DNA of 64,000 bases, taken from assembly GCA_001970955.1 (NCBI GenBank), contig MPUH01000058.1, positions 62,001 to 126,000 on the forward strand. Direction: 5' to 3'. Below, piece by piece: positions 39,780 through 49,608 of this stretch. The number at the start of each line of letters is the position of its first letter. Positions within the stretch are counted from its first letter, which is position 1. Made by a program: the position numbers and the translations under genes. The stretch is from Stentor coeruleus. Taxonomy: Eukaryota > Ciliophora > Heterotrichea > Heterotrichida > Stentoridae. Under the pieces are notes generated by a model. The model was not told the origin of the DNA. It was given only the letters and a program-made list of their open reading frames with translations, and made no database searches.

Positions 39780-40958
39780 ATGTCTGAGATATATCTTTTG
39801 AAAGCAATCAGGTCTATACAAAAATTTATGTATTATGTCCATGCCAAAAACAATCGGAAAAATCAGAAGAACTTATACAGGATATCTGTAAGCAAAGGCT
39901 GTACATTATTCCCATATATTTTATGTTTATCTCATGAAGATCGGTATGAAGAATTTAAAATGATATATTCTCTCTCTCATCATGAATACTTTATTGAGCT
40001 CTGGCTACACCCAGAAACTGAGTTCATTATAAAATTCAAAGAATCTATCTTGCTCCATCCTCAATACCCTACAAAACTAAACACGTCGAAAGAACTTGTC
40101 AACTTCATAGAAAGTCCTATATTAAAAAATTTTGATATGATTTGTACAATAATAACTCCTTTGCACCATCCAAAATTTAACTTAGAATTCACTAGTAACT
40201 GTAAAACCCTACCCAAGATTCCAGAACAAAATGAAGATGCTTATTTTTTAACCTCAAAAACCCTAGGAATAGCTGATGGTGTAGGGGGAATTTTCTATGA
40301 TTTCGGGATATCAAGTAAAGATTTTTCACATGAACTAATGCAAAAATGTAAATCAATTGTATCTGAAGAAAAAAATAATATATCATGTAAAGAAGTTGTT
40401 AAAAAAGCTTATAACTCTGTGTTAAATGGAGGTAGTTCAACATACCTTCTTGCATCATTAAAAAAAAACCGTCTTTATGTGTCAAATTTAGGTGATTGTG
40501 GGCTTTTATTATTCCGATATTCAGATGGTAGTCGAAAGTTAGTATTTCAAACATCAGCAAAGCAATACGGTTTTAATACTCCTTTTCAGATATCAAAAGA
40601 GTTTAATAAAAACCAACTTTGTAAAAGGTCAGTGGCTTATTCAAGATCAGGAAATTTGAGGAATTCTAAAGATATCGATTCAGATGAATACTGTATTACA
40701 GTATATCCTGGGGATATTCTTGTTGTTGGTTCAGATGGACTATTGGATAATGTATATACTGAGGAGATTCAGAAGATTGTCAAGCTTTTCCCTAAAGCAA
40801 GTATTGAAGACTTGTCAAATCAAATTCTTTTCCTAGCAAAGAAAAGGTCGCAAGGAAAGGAAAATACCCCGTTTCAAGATAGGATGAAAGAAGTTTATGA
40901 ACCTTGGGTAGGTGGGAAGCCTGATGATATTACGGTTATTGTTTCAGTTGTGAGATAA
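39780..40958 (+). CDS. PPTC7-like PP2C-family phosphatase, 392 aa
   Basis: The C-terminal ~250 residues carry the motifs of the PPTC7/azr1 branch of PP2C: EQNEDAYFL, GIADGVGG (metal-binding Asp), GGSSTYLLASL, YVSNLGDCGLLLFR, FNTPFQI, GDILVVGSDGLLDNVY and GGKPDDITVIVSVV with the last metal-binding Asp. The N-terminal ~125 residues are an unrecognised extension rich in aromatic and basic residues. Human PPTC7 is mitochondrial; no clear targeting peptide is evident here, though the N-terminus is basic. It dephosphorylates Ser/Thr with Mg/Mn. Stop TAA. Confidence 0.86.
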   Translation: MSEIYLLKAIRSIQKFMYYVHAKNNRKNQKNLYRISVSKGCTLFPYILCLSHEDRYEEFKMIYSLSHHEYFIELWLHPETEFIIKFKESILLHPQYPTKLNTSKELVNFIESPILKNFDMICTIITPLHHPKFNLEFTSNCKTLPKIPEQNEDAYFLTSKTLGIADGVGGIFYDFGISSKDFSHELMQKCKSIVSEEKNNISCKEVVKKAYNSVLNGGSSTYLLASLKKNRLYVSNLGDCGLLLFRYSDGSRKLVFQTSAKQYGFNTPFQISKEFNKNQLCKRSVAYSRSGNLRNSKDIDSDEYCITVYPGDILVVGSDGLLDNVYTEEIQKIVKLFPKASIEDLSNQILFLAKKRSQGKENTPFQDRMKEVYEPWVGGKPDDITVIVSVVR

Positions 40959-41615
40959 GAGGGAAAAAAGTTAAGTATTAATTCAGATGATTTATTTTTT
41001 AACTAGAAAATTAGCATTTGAGGTATGAGTTTTGGCTTGAGGGTGTGAGAATTGTGATAGGAAAATAGAAAATTTGTTTGGATTAGATAAAATTGGGAAG
41101 GTAAAAGTGGATTAGGTGTTGAAAATTAGTATTTGAGTAAAGATGTGTGGATTTTATATTTTTGACTTATTGGGATAAGGCAATTTTTGGTTTTTTTATT
41201 TAGTTTTTAAGATATAAAACGTTATATGTTTTTTGATTTAAAAAAAATTAAAGAAAGTATGTGCTTTGCTAGATGAGGTATGACTAGTTTTTGTAAGTGA
41301 AAGTTGTATATATGTTGCTTAATGAGAATTTAGAAATGATTTTGGGATAAAAATATTTTTTTTATGGAAATTTTAGAAAGTAAGTATTATAGAAAATTGA
41401 AGTAGGCTAATTGAAGATTCAACTAAAAACTAATCTAAGCACAATTTTTATATAAAACTCAACCACAAAATCATATTTTCTTTAGAATAAACAAACTTTT
41501 TCCTTATATCAAAACCCCGAAATTTTCTTTTTCATGCCATCTCAATCTTAACAAACCTCCTTCCCATATTATCATAATTATATACTTATCTAAAGCAAAA
41601 TTTTTAGGAAAATTA
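40959..41615. other. convergent intergenic gap, flip near 41415
   Basis: G-rich to about 41410, C-rich afterwards. No gene or repeat seen. Confidence 0.55.
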
Positions 41616-42731
41616 TTACTCAATAACAAATATTTCTTCTCTGCTAGCCAAGTAAATATGATTAGCATCAGTATTAACACCAATTTGTTGAATTTCATGG
41701 TTGATGCCATCGAAAACTTTCTCAATCCTCTCACCAGCAACCCAGACTTTCCCTGTTTTATCTGACAGGATTGAATATTCTCCCATATTGGAATAAAAAA
41801 TTTCTCCAGTTGAATCCAAACATTCATTGCTTAATGTAATATTATCGCTAATTGTTGCAAAGGTCTTATCTTTAAATAGAACAAAAATGCTATTACAAGT
41901 ATCATTTTTATAAATAGCTAGTGGTGTGCTATGGGTGAAAATATGGCTTTTTCCTGTGAAAATGTTGATGATTTGCAAGTGACAATTGTTGATTTCAAGT
42001 AAAATATTACTTTTTATTATTTCGCAGGCATTAATTTGGCTTGTGGTTTTAATTATTATTTGGTTCATTGTTGAGTTTTCTAAAGAAATTATCCCAAGCT
42101 TGGTGTCTGATTTCCCTGTTTCCCAAAATACGAAGCATCCTGAACTGTATTGGTATTGGATGCTGGAGTTAAAAGGAAATTCTTGTTTAAGGGTATTAGA
42201 CAAAATATGCCAAATTTGTATTTTGTTACCCTTTTCTACAACTACCATGCAGGTATCACTGTCAAGATCGCGAAGGTTTCTTATTTCACAATGAAGCTGG
42301 TCGAAAATCTTCGTTCTTGAGCAAGAACCAGTTTGTAAACCTTCTATTGAGACAAGAAAAAAATTCAAAAAGTTGCTATTTTCGTTTTTAACAACTATAA
42401 ACAAATTCTCTCCAGCAAAGAAAATCTTGAAAGCATGCTCAAAAGTTTCAGTCAGCACAACACTTCTATTGTCATCTAGTAAATCATAGCATATTACTTG
42501 TCCATGACTGTTTAAAGTGGCTAAAATATTCTCTTTTCCTCCTATCCAAACAGTCTGAGAGCTAAGGTTGTTATGTGGACTTTGATTTTTTTTTATCACG
42601 CTTCTGAACTTTTCTACTCTCATAAGTGATGGTAAAGTATAGGGAAATTTGATATTTGTCAGGTTTTCTCCAGCTTCTCTTAGTTGTATTGATGATAATA
42701 ATAGATCGTTTAACATTATAAGATGTAACAT
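41616..42731 (-). CDS. beta-propeller-like (degenerate WD) protein, up to 371 aa
   Basis: Repeating strands of about 40 residues with occasional WD-like ends (KIQIWHIL, GQVICYDLL, KTGKVWVAGE) point to a seven-bladed propeller, but repeats are weak and no family name can be given. The first ATG is at 42731; a second at 42716 sits in the TATAATG context common in this window and would give 366 residues (MLNDLLLSS), and I think it the likelier start. No signal peptide. Stop TAA. Confidence 0.68.
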   Translation of the reverse strand: MLHLIMLNDLLLSSIQLREAGENLTNIKFPYTLPSLMRVEKFRSVIKKNQSPHNNLSSQTVWIGGKENILATLNSHGQVICYDLLDDNRSVVLTETFEHAFKIFFAGENLFIVVKNENSNFLNFFLVSIEGLQTGSCSRTKIFDQLHCEIRNLRDLDSDTCMVVVEKGNKIQIWHILSNTLKQEFPFNSSIQYQYSSGCFVFWETGKSDTKLGIISLENSTMNQIIIKTTSQINACEIIKSNILLEINNCHLQIINIFTGKSHIFTHSTPLAIYKNDTCNSIFVLFKDKTFATISDNITLSNECLDSTGEIFYSNMGEYSILSDKTGKVWVAGERIEKVFDGINHEIQQIGVNTDANHIYLASREEIFVIE

Positions 42732-43726
42732 ATTATATAAGTAATATATTAATACCGCGAAAATCGATAAGGTTTGAAAATGCGAGAGATTAGGAATTTT
42801 TAGTTAAAATATGATGAGGATGCATTTTTTGATGATTTCGCAAAGCTTTTAACTTTTTGGAAATTGGATTTGGAGGGTTGATTTTTTTGATGGGTTGGGA
42901 AATTTTAAGGTTTTAAAGAGTTAGTAAAGGTTATATAATTGTTAAAAGAAGTGATTATTGATAGAGTTATATGAAAAAATATTTCAGATTAGTGTAATTA
43001 TCTTTGTTAATAAAATTTAATAATAATATATTATCTCAATCAATAAATCCTATTATCCATGAATCCTTATTCTTAAAATTTTATCCTTTAAGCCTAATAT
43101 TCAATCATTTATTTTTCTCTAACCCAAAAATCTATTTCATATAAATCAATAGATGGAAAGATTTTTAGCTTTAAAATGGACAATCAGTAAAATAAGTATC
43201 TGGCTAACTCTTCTTGAGCTCTCAAAAATATAAAAGCAAGTTTGAATCCTTAGGTGGATATTTTCCTACTACTTCAAATCACAGAAGATGATTTAACTTA
43301 CAATTTGAAATAAAAATCAGACTTTATAGACATAAAATACTAGAAAATTTTTAAAACTCAAAGAAAAGCACCTCAAAAGCGAATTATAATGTTCTGAAAC
43401 AGACTTTATTTTAAACTTTATGGTTCTCAAAGCTGTAGAAAAGAGTTTATTTTGGAAAAACTATTTTAATTAGAATTAGGTATAATTTTATCGAGGTTTG
43501 ATAGTCAATCTAGAAATTAGACTATTAATGGTTTAATATGTAGAATTCATATTTTTATCTTTAACAATTCAAGCGGCCTCATTGTCAAATTGTAGTTTTT
43601 AACAATTTGTCTTTTATCACTTTTAAGCCTTTTTTTCAATCACTGACACAAAAAACTATGCAATAAATCCATAAACAATAAAAAATTTCAAAATAACAAT
43701 TTATCCTTAATCCATATAAAAAACAA
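42732..43726. other. divergent intergenic gap, 1 kb
   Basis: G-rich to about 43010, C-rich about 43030-43140, then mixed, more gene-like composition to about 43600. Reading the frames of that part shows stops at the density expected by chance, so no relic can be claimed. Confidence 0.45.
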
Positions 43727-43850
43727 GCAGTTTCATAATAGCCTACTCTCAAAATCTTCTAAAGCCCATGAAATAAATATGGGTAGTTGCAGTTTCATAA
43801 TAGCCTACTCTCAAAATCTTCTAAAGCCCATGAAATAAATATGGGTAGTT
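43727..43850. repeat. 62-nt tandem duplication across the PP2C start codon
   Basis: 43727-43788 and 43789-43850 are identical. Both copies contain ATGGGTAGTTG, so the start codon with MGSC is doubled; from the first copy the frame stops after 19 codons. No N separates the copies. Either an unmerged assembly overlap or a true young duplication. Confidence 0.9.
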
Positions 43851-45214
43851 GTTCTCTTACAAAATCCGACAAAATAAAATCAATCATACCAGCTATACAA
43901 CTTCAATATTCACGTCAAGCACTTATTAAAATCAGTAATAGACATCAAAATACTAAAAACACCGAATTCACTGAAGTAGCCTTTCATCTTTCTGAGCCTA
44001 TTAAGATCTTTTCAGACTCAATATATATAAATAACAATACATTCCAACTATCATATTCTGTAATTCCAGGTCTTGACCCACGCAATGATCAAGAAAAGCA
44101 ATGTCAAGACAATTGTTTTGCCATATCCAATGAAGATTGTGTGTTTCTTGGTCTCTACGATGGTCATGGAGCTAACGGTGATAAAGTCTCATCATTTTGT
44201 TCCGAACTAGCTCAGAATCTATTTTCTGTGTTTACAAGTTTTGTATGGAATATTTAGCCTGACCCAATAGAATTCCTTCAATACGTGACAAACAAATGTG
44301 AAGCCGAGTTGGAGAAAAGCCAAATTGACGCAAAGCTTTCAGGAAGGTAGTAAATATTTAGTACACAAGTTCTAATTTTATATGCTAATTCAAAAATATA
44401 CTGTGCTACCTTAGGGGATTCAAGGGCGATATTAGCAACTTCTAATCCTCCAGACCTTGTTCCAGCACCTTATAATGGTCCTTTTCATATGAACCCAGTA
44501 CTTGTAGAAGTAAAACAGCGACGAAATAGTATATTGAATAAATACATAACCCCAGTTCAACTAACTTTTGACCAAAAACCTGATTTACCTGAAGAACTTT
44601 ATCGTATAACTCAATGTGGAGGACGTGTTGACCAAATGAAAAACTCTAGCGGCCAAGGAATCGGACCTTTCAGGGTTTGGGAAATGAACACTAATTCCCC
44701 AGGTCTAGCAGTAAGTCGTGCTTTAGGCGATTTCACTTGTAAAAAACTTGGTATAAGCGCAGAACCAATCTGCTCAACACATTCAGTTGTTGAAAATGAC
44801 TATTTTATTGTCATAGCAAGTGATGGTATTTGGGATGTTATGGACAACGAAGATGTGACGAATTTTATAGAAAGTTATCGAATAATCTGTAAACGTAAAA
44901 CTCGGAGTTCAGTTCTTGGACATTTAGTCAACCCAAGTAATAGTTGTATTGCTCAAATGCTCTGTGAAGAAGCACGTGTAAGATGGTTTTCTATAGTCAG
45001 AGAAGAAGATGTTAGTATTGATGACATATCATGTATTGTATTAGAACTAAAAGAAACTCCACTTAAAGTTACGATGAAATTAAGAAGCCAGACTAAAAGT
45101 ACTGAAAGCGCACAAGATGAGATGGAAAATAATAAAATTGAAGGTCCTTATCATAGAGATCCAAGACGAGGGTCTTTAATGATACCAACAACAGTAACAC
45201 CTGTTTTAATTTAA
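43841..45214 (+). CDS. PP2C/PPM serine/threonine phosphatase with N-myristoylation motif, two 15-nt introns, 447 aa
   Basis: Exons 43841-44242, 44258-44346 and 44362-45214. Introns are GTATGGAATATTTAG (phase 0) and GTAGTAAATATTTAG (phase 2). The start at 43841 gives MGSCSLTKS, a myristoylation motif with a Cys for palmitoylation. PP2C motifs: YDGHGANG (D107-G110 region), GSTQVLILY formed across the second intron, ATLGDSRAIL, LAVSRALGDF, VIASDGIWDVMDNEDV and a final DDISCIVLEL. The acyl-anchored PP2C layout resembles plant and apicomplexan membrane PP2Cs. The C-terminal ~60 residues are disordered. Its stop TAA is 20 nt before the Rab start. Confidence 0.9.
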
Positions 45215-45234
45215 CTAATAATAGAATATAATAA

Positions 45235-45864
45235 ATGAGAGCAAGCGACGAGTAATGATTATAAAGGAATTTCAAATATAAAATTGTCCTTGTTGGTGAC
45301 TCTAGTGTTGGGAAGTCAAGTCTTATAAAAAGATTTGCTTTAGAAGAATTCCCTGAGGTCTTGAACTCAACTATTGGTGTGGATTTTGTTGTTAAGAACT
45401 TGACTATTGATGGCTATACGGTGAAGATGCAGATTGTAAAAGATATTTAGTGGGACACAGCTGGACAAGAAAGATTTAGGACTATTATTACAGGGTATTA
45501 TAGAGGAGCTGATGCAGTGATTTTTGTATTTGATAAGACGGTAAGAGGGACTTTTGACCATATTGATGATTGGATTGAAGAAGTTAATAAGTACTCATCT
45601 GAGAAAGCTATGAAGATTATTGTTGGGAATAAGTCTGATATGGAAGCTGAGGTGTCTTTGACTGAAGCACAAAACAAAGCTTGCTCTCTTGGTTTTAGGT
45701 ATATTGATGCTAGTGCTAAAAGTGATGTAAATGTTAGCTGCATTTTTACATCAATCGCTAGTGAGTTAGTCAAAAGAAGTAAAAGCTTAGGGATTATATC
45801 TTGTGGGCCAGAAAAGATTTTGTTGAACTCAGAAAGCAATAAGAAAAAGGCATGGTGTTGCTAA
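45235..45864 (+). CDS. Rab GTPase, two 15-nt introns, 199 aa
   Basis: Exons 45235-45251 (17 nt), 45267-45435 and 45451-45864. Introns are GTAATGATTATAAAG (phase 2) and GTAAAAGATATTTAG (phase 0). The tiny first exon gives MRASDE, joined to NFKYKIVLVGDSSVGKSS. G motifs: P loop GDSSVGKSS (16-24), switch I STIGVDF, WDTAGQERFR, VGNKSD and DASAKS; all are intact, with the catalytic Gln in AGQE. The C-terminus KKKAWCC has a double Cys for geranylgeranylation. Closest in feel to the Rab1/Rab8/Rab18 group, but I cannot fix the subtype. Sits 20 nt after the PP2C stop and 74 nt before the zinc-finger gene. Confidence 0.94.
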
Positions 45865-45938
45865 AAGTAATAGTTATAAACATGTCATTTTATGGCTTTA
45901 ATTTCGTGGTTTAGAATAAATATATTTGTATATATAAT

Positions 45939-46418
45939 ATGAAAGAGATATTTAAGTGTCCAGTAGCCGGGTGTTATAAGACTTATGTTTGTGGAGCGAT
46001 ACTGAAACGTCATATTTTAGCATTTCATAGCTCAGAAAATAAATACCAATGCGGAATTTGTAAGAAATCATTGGCTTCAAAGCAAAATCTTAAAGAACAC
46101 ATGTTTATTCATACAGGAGAAAAACCTTATGTATGCACAGAACCTGGATGTTATCTGAGTTTTCGTCAAGGTACACATTTGTCTGCTCATAAGAAACTTC
46201 ATCAGAAGAAGGTTTATGATTTAAATATACAAAAACTGCTTGAATACTCTTGGTGCCAAGAGTATGATGACATGCCAGTAAAAAATCTAGATTNACAAAA
46301 ACTGCTTGAATACTCTTGGTGCCAAGAGTATGATGACATGCCAGTAAAAAATCTAGATTACAAACTACCAGCTTTTATTAATGTAACAAGTTCGGCACCA
46401 CTCCCTAGTGTATTCTAA
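45939..46418 (+). CDS. C2H2 zinc-finger protein, about 137 aa (track shows 159 because of an assembly duplication)
   Basis: Three C2H2 fingers in tandem: FKCPVAGCYKTYV...H..H (residues ~5-32), YQCGICKKSLASKQNLKEH...H, with linker TGEKPYVCTEPGCYLSFRQ...H...H. The first and third have the C-x4-C spacing of TFIIIA-like fingers and the TGEKP linker is classical, so sequence-specific DNA or RNA binding is expected. The C-terminal tail (~45 residues) is unrelated. A 65-nt stretch is doubled around N 46294; 65+1=66 nt keeps the frame and inserts a false 22-residue repeat (starting QKLLEYSWCQEY). Stop TAA. Confidence 0.88.
   Translation: MKEIFKCPVAGCYKTYVCGAILKRHILAFHSSENKYQCGICKKSLASKQNLKEHMFIHTGEKPYVCTEPGCYLSFRQGTHLSAHKKLHQKKVYDLNIQKLLEYSWCQEYDDMPVKNLDXQKLLEYSWCQEYDDMPVKNLDYKLPAFINVTSSAPLPSVF
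46229..46359. repeat. 65-nt direct repeat around a single N (46294)
   Basis: 46229-46293 equals 46295-46359, within the C-terminal part of the zinc-finger gene. In-frame false duplication from an unmerged contig overlap. Confidence 0.88.
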
Positions 46419-47666
46419 TCAATTATAGAGTGTTAATTGATAAATTTGGTCTTCTTTGGATAAATATCTTAAAAGATATGGAGCGCCAGTAAGTGCTGTG
46501 AGGATAGTATTTTTTTCAATATTTTCCAGAAGAATGTTTCTGAAGAGTTATTAAGAAGATTAGGGATAGAAAAAATTAACCTAATTTACTTTCAGGGTAA
46601 ATCAAAAACTGAAAGTTTGATAGTCATATGGGTTTAATTATATGGATAAAGATGCAAGCTTATCTATATATGTATTAAGGGCTAAGTATGATATAAAGTT
46701 TAGGGATAAAATATTAGAGGCACATAGATGATGATTAGATGGGTATTGAAAGGATAAGATGCAGTACGAGAAGGAAAATTCGAAAATTTTGATGAAAATT
46801 TTCTATATGAATTTTTCGTAAATGAGTGTTTTTGGAAATACTGTTGAAGTTTTTTATGTAAGATAGAAGCAAGAAAGAGGTTTAAGTATGAAAAAAATAA
46901 GAAGTATGAGAAATGGGATTCTTATAAGAATTTAAGTACCTTTTTGGAACTAATTCTTGAGGGGATTTCATCTTTTATATATATGCAATATGGAAGGATA
47001 TTATAGATTGTGATTATTCTTAAATGCTTAGCTTCATCAATACTTAAGCAAATCCAAAGTTTTATTGACTATACTTGCTAAGATTATATCAAAAAGACTT
47101 TAGCTTTAATGATAAAACCTAGCTTCTTAAATATTACATTTAAGCTTTTGGATTTTATCTCATATAGATATGGCCGATATTGTATTTTTATATGACTAAA
47201 TGAATGATTTTAGGTTTAGATAAGTATTTTAGGCAATTGCTTATAAGTATAGATTGAAAAGATGTATTTTGATTAAATATATAAGATCAAAAAATTTTTT
47301 GGAAAATTTTATATGAAATGGATTCAGGGATGATTTAGAGTAAAAAAAATTTGGCATATAGGATTTTGTAATGGTTTATATAGAAATTGTAGGAAATGAT
47401 AAAGATTAATGTAAGGTTTTAGAGAAGGGAAGGGAATGACTTTGAGGATATTTCGGTACATACATTTTAGTATAATTCGACGTTAATATTTTAACGAAAA
47501 CAGAATTTCAAGTAAGTGTTTGTGAAAGACAATCGAACCTAGTACGGCATGTAAAATTCCAGGAATAAATTTTTTTATTATGGGGGATATTCTCCTTATA
47601 ATAATTCTGAGTATATTATTGACTTGAAAATAGCTAAAATTGGTTACATTCTTTTATAAACAAAAA
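46419..47666. other. intergenic, 1.2 kb, G-rich, with a structured-looking island at 47440-47570
   Basis: Mostly G/A/T with very little C. Around 47450-47570 C and CpG appear (TTCGG, TTCGACG, ATCGAA, ACGGC) and a perfect hairpin CGTTAATATTTTAACG lies at 47481-47496. No known RNA family recognised. Confidence 0.5.
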
Positions 47667-48974
47667 ATGGACTTCAAGTGTTTTGCTGAAAATTGCTCGA
47701 ACAAACTAAAATTTTATTGTTCCTGCAAAGAAAATCTAATATTCTCATGCTTAGCACATATTGGCCAGCATGCAGATGAAGATGATGAATCTAAGCATGT
47801 TCTAAAAGCAATTTATAAAACAACAGATCATGATAGAAAACAGTATTTAATAGGTAAGTGTGAGAAGATAAGTGAAATTTTAATTAAAACCCAAAGTCTT
47901 ATTAATCAAAATATAATTTCGATGATAGAGTCTTTGACTGCTTTAAAAGATGCAACAGAAAAGTATTATCAAAATCAGAGAAATGAAATACAAAATATTA
48001 TCGAAGACCTTTCACAAAATAACAGGGAAGTAGTAGTTCCCGGATATAAAGCCAGCGATTATTGTTTAGAAGAAATTGCTTATTACAATGACAATTTAAG
48101 TCTAAAAACGAATAATTTAGATAAGAAATTAAAAGCAGATTTGACAAGATTTCAAGAATTATATAAGGTTTCCAAATTTTTTAGTATAAATTGGCTTGAC
48201 TATAAGAGCAACGCTAATTTAGACCAAAATTTATACTTTTTTAGAAAAGGAACAAAAACATTTGTAGAGTTCGATATTACAACCAATTCTTTATCTCAAT
48301 TTGAAGCTAACATACAAGAAAATCAGGGAGGCTTACCAGCAGTATGTCAAATTCCTGAAGGTAAGATTTTTTATTACGGTGGAATAGACCCTAATCTAAA
48401 TTTTGGATATATAATTGACTTGAGAACTCATATTTTTGAGCCAATACCTCAATTAAGAGCATTGTCTTATACTCATGCAACTTACTACAATGAAGAAGTT
48501 TACATATTTACCGGACACCCAGGGACAGTAAAATGTGATAAATTCAACTTGGCTGAAAGAACTTGGTTAAGCTTATCTAATTTTCCTGAAGGATCTGTGT
48601 ATAGTGTTAGTGTCCTTCCATGCATAGATTATTTTATTTTGTCATGCAGCTCTGGTAAAAAACTATATACTTATAATTTCATATCAAATAACTATCAATT
48701 ATTGACATCAAGTGTGGAAAATTCAACATGTAATTTATTGTTCAGAGATGGAGATAAATATTATTACTTGTCAAAAGAATCTTATTTCACAAGTCATGAA
48801 GGAAATTTGAAGATCTGGACAAAATCAGCTAAAAATTTATCTCAGAGTATTCTTTCTATTACTTCAAAGCCCGTAACTCGGAATAGAAATGTTTATTTTG
48901 TTTCAGGCAAGCATCATACTGTTTTTAAGTTTGATTTAGATACAGAATCGCTTTCAAAAGTATTAACTTACTAG
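47667..48974 (+). CDS. B-box-like finger / coiled coil / Kelch protein, 435 aa
   Basis: I start at ATG 47667 (MDFKCFAENC); an upstream non-ATG extension is unlikely. The N-terminus has a Cys/His finger (C5, C10, C18, C20, C28 and the His residues of LAHIGQHADED) of B-box type. A coiled coil runs about residues 65-165. The C-terminal ~240 residues are a Kelch/galactose-oxidase-like propeller: KIFYYGGIDPN, YIIDLRT, EVYIFTGHPG, KCDKFNLAERTW and NVYFVSGKHH. Same N-terminal layout as the B-box/LRR gene at 35771 with a different C-terminal repeat. An adaptor function is inferred. Stop TAG. Confidence 0.82.
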   Translation: MDFKCFAENCSNKLKFYCSCKENLIFSCLAHIGQHADEDDESKHVLKAIYKTTDHDRKQYLIGKCEKISEILIKTQSLINQNIISMIESLTALKDATEKYYQNQRNEIQNIIEDLSQNNREVVVPGYKASDYCLEEIAYYNDNLSLKTNNLDKKLKADLTRFQELYKVSKFFSINWLDYKSNANLDQNLYFFRKGTKTFVEFDITTNSLSQFEANIQENQGGLPAVCQIPEGKIFYYGGIDPNLNFGYIIDLRTHIFEPIPQLRALSYTHATYYNEEVYIFTGHPGTVKCDKFNLAERTWLSLSNFPEGSVYSVSVLPCIDYFILSCSSGKKLYTYNFISNNYQLLTSSVENSTCNLLFRDGDKYYYLSKESYFTSHEGNLKIWTKSAKNLSQSILSITSKPVTRNRNVYFVSGKHHTVFKFDLDTESLSKVLTY

Positions 48975-49367
48975 GGATTTAGTTAGTAATTAATCTTTTA
49001 GTATTTAATTTCTTTCTAATACATATAAATAAGTCAACCATGAAGTTATATTTTAACTTCTCATCTAAGGAAATATGACTGCAGACTCAAACTAACTTTC
49101 TTATCATAACTTGGATGCTAGCAATAAATCTTTACCTGAAATTTCTTTGTTGATAAAGTTTTGAATGTATAAATTGTTTTATATAACATCTTAGCATATA
49201 TATTCATGCTTTAATTTTAAATGAACAAATTAATATCTTGACAAAAAACATTTTGCAAAGATTTTCTTCTTAATGAATAAGCATATGATCTAAAGACAAT
49301 ATACCAAATAAATGTCAAAATTTATGGTTGCATATATCCAAAGTAGTAATATAAAAATCCTAAAACG
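48975..49367. other. intergenic
   Basis: AT-rich, no clear skew flip, no gene seen. Confidence 0.45.
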
Positions 49368-49478
49368 ATACCTAAATCATATCGAGGTGAAAATAATCAT
49401 CCAAAAATAATTTTTTTTTTTANATACCTAAATCATATCGAGGTGAAAATAATCATCCAAAAATAATTTTTTTTTTTA
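49368..49478. repeat. 55-nt direct repeat around a single N (49423)
   Basis: 49368-49422 equals 49424-49478, ending in a T run. Same assembly signature as the other N sites. Confidence 0.85.
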
Positions 49479-49608
49479 AATCAACTCATAAATTCTCTGA
49501 TCAAATTCATTATCTTTTTCCTTCCCAGTTTTGATATCAATTGAATCCATTTTTATTAAAATTAACCTTTTAGCTAGAGTAATATTTATCATAAAGTATT
49601 ATCTTATA

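Noticed and set aside
43180-43600. Coding-like reading with ATG and about ten stops in one frame
   Set aside because: Stop density equals that expected in AT-rich DNA, and no family match; cannot be told from chance.
47440-47540. Slight likeness of TTCGG...ACATA...TTTTAGTA to U6 snRNA
   Set aside because: The ACAGAGA box and the following conserved block are absent and pairing does not fit.
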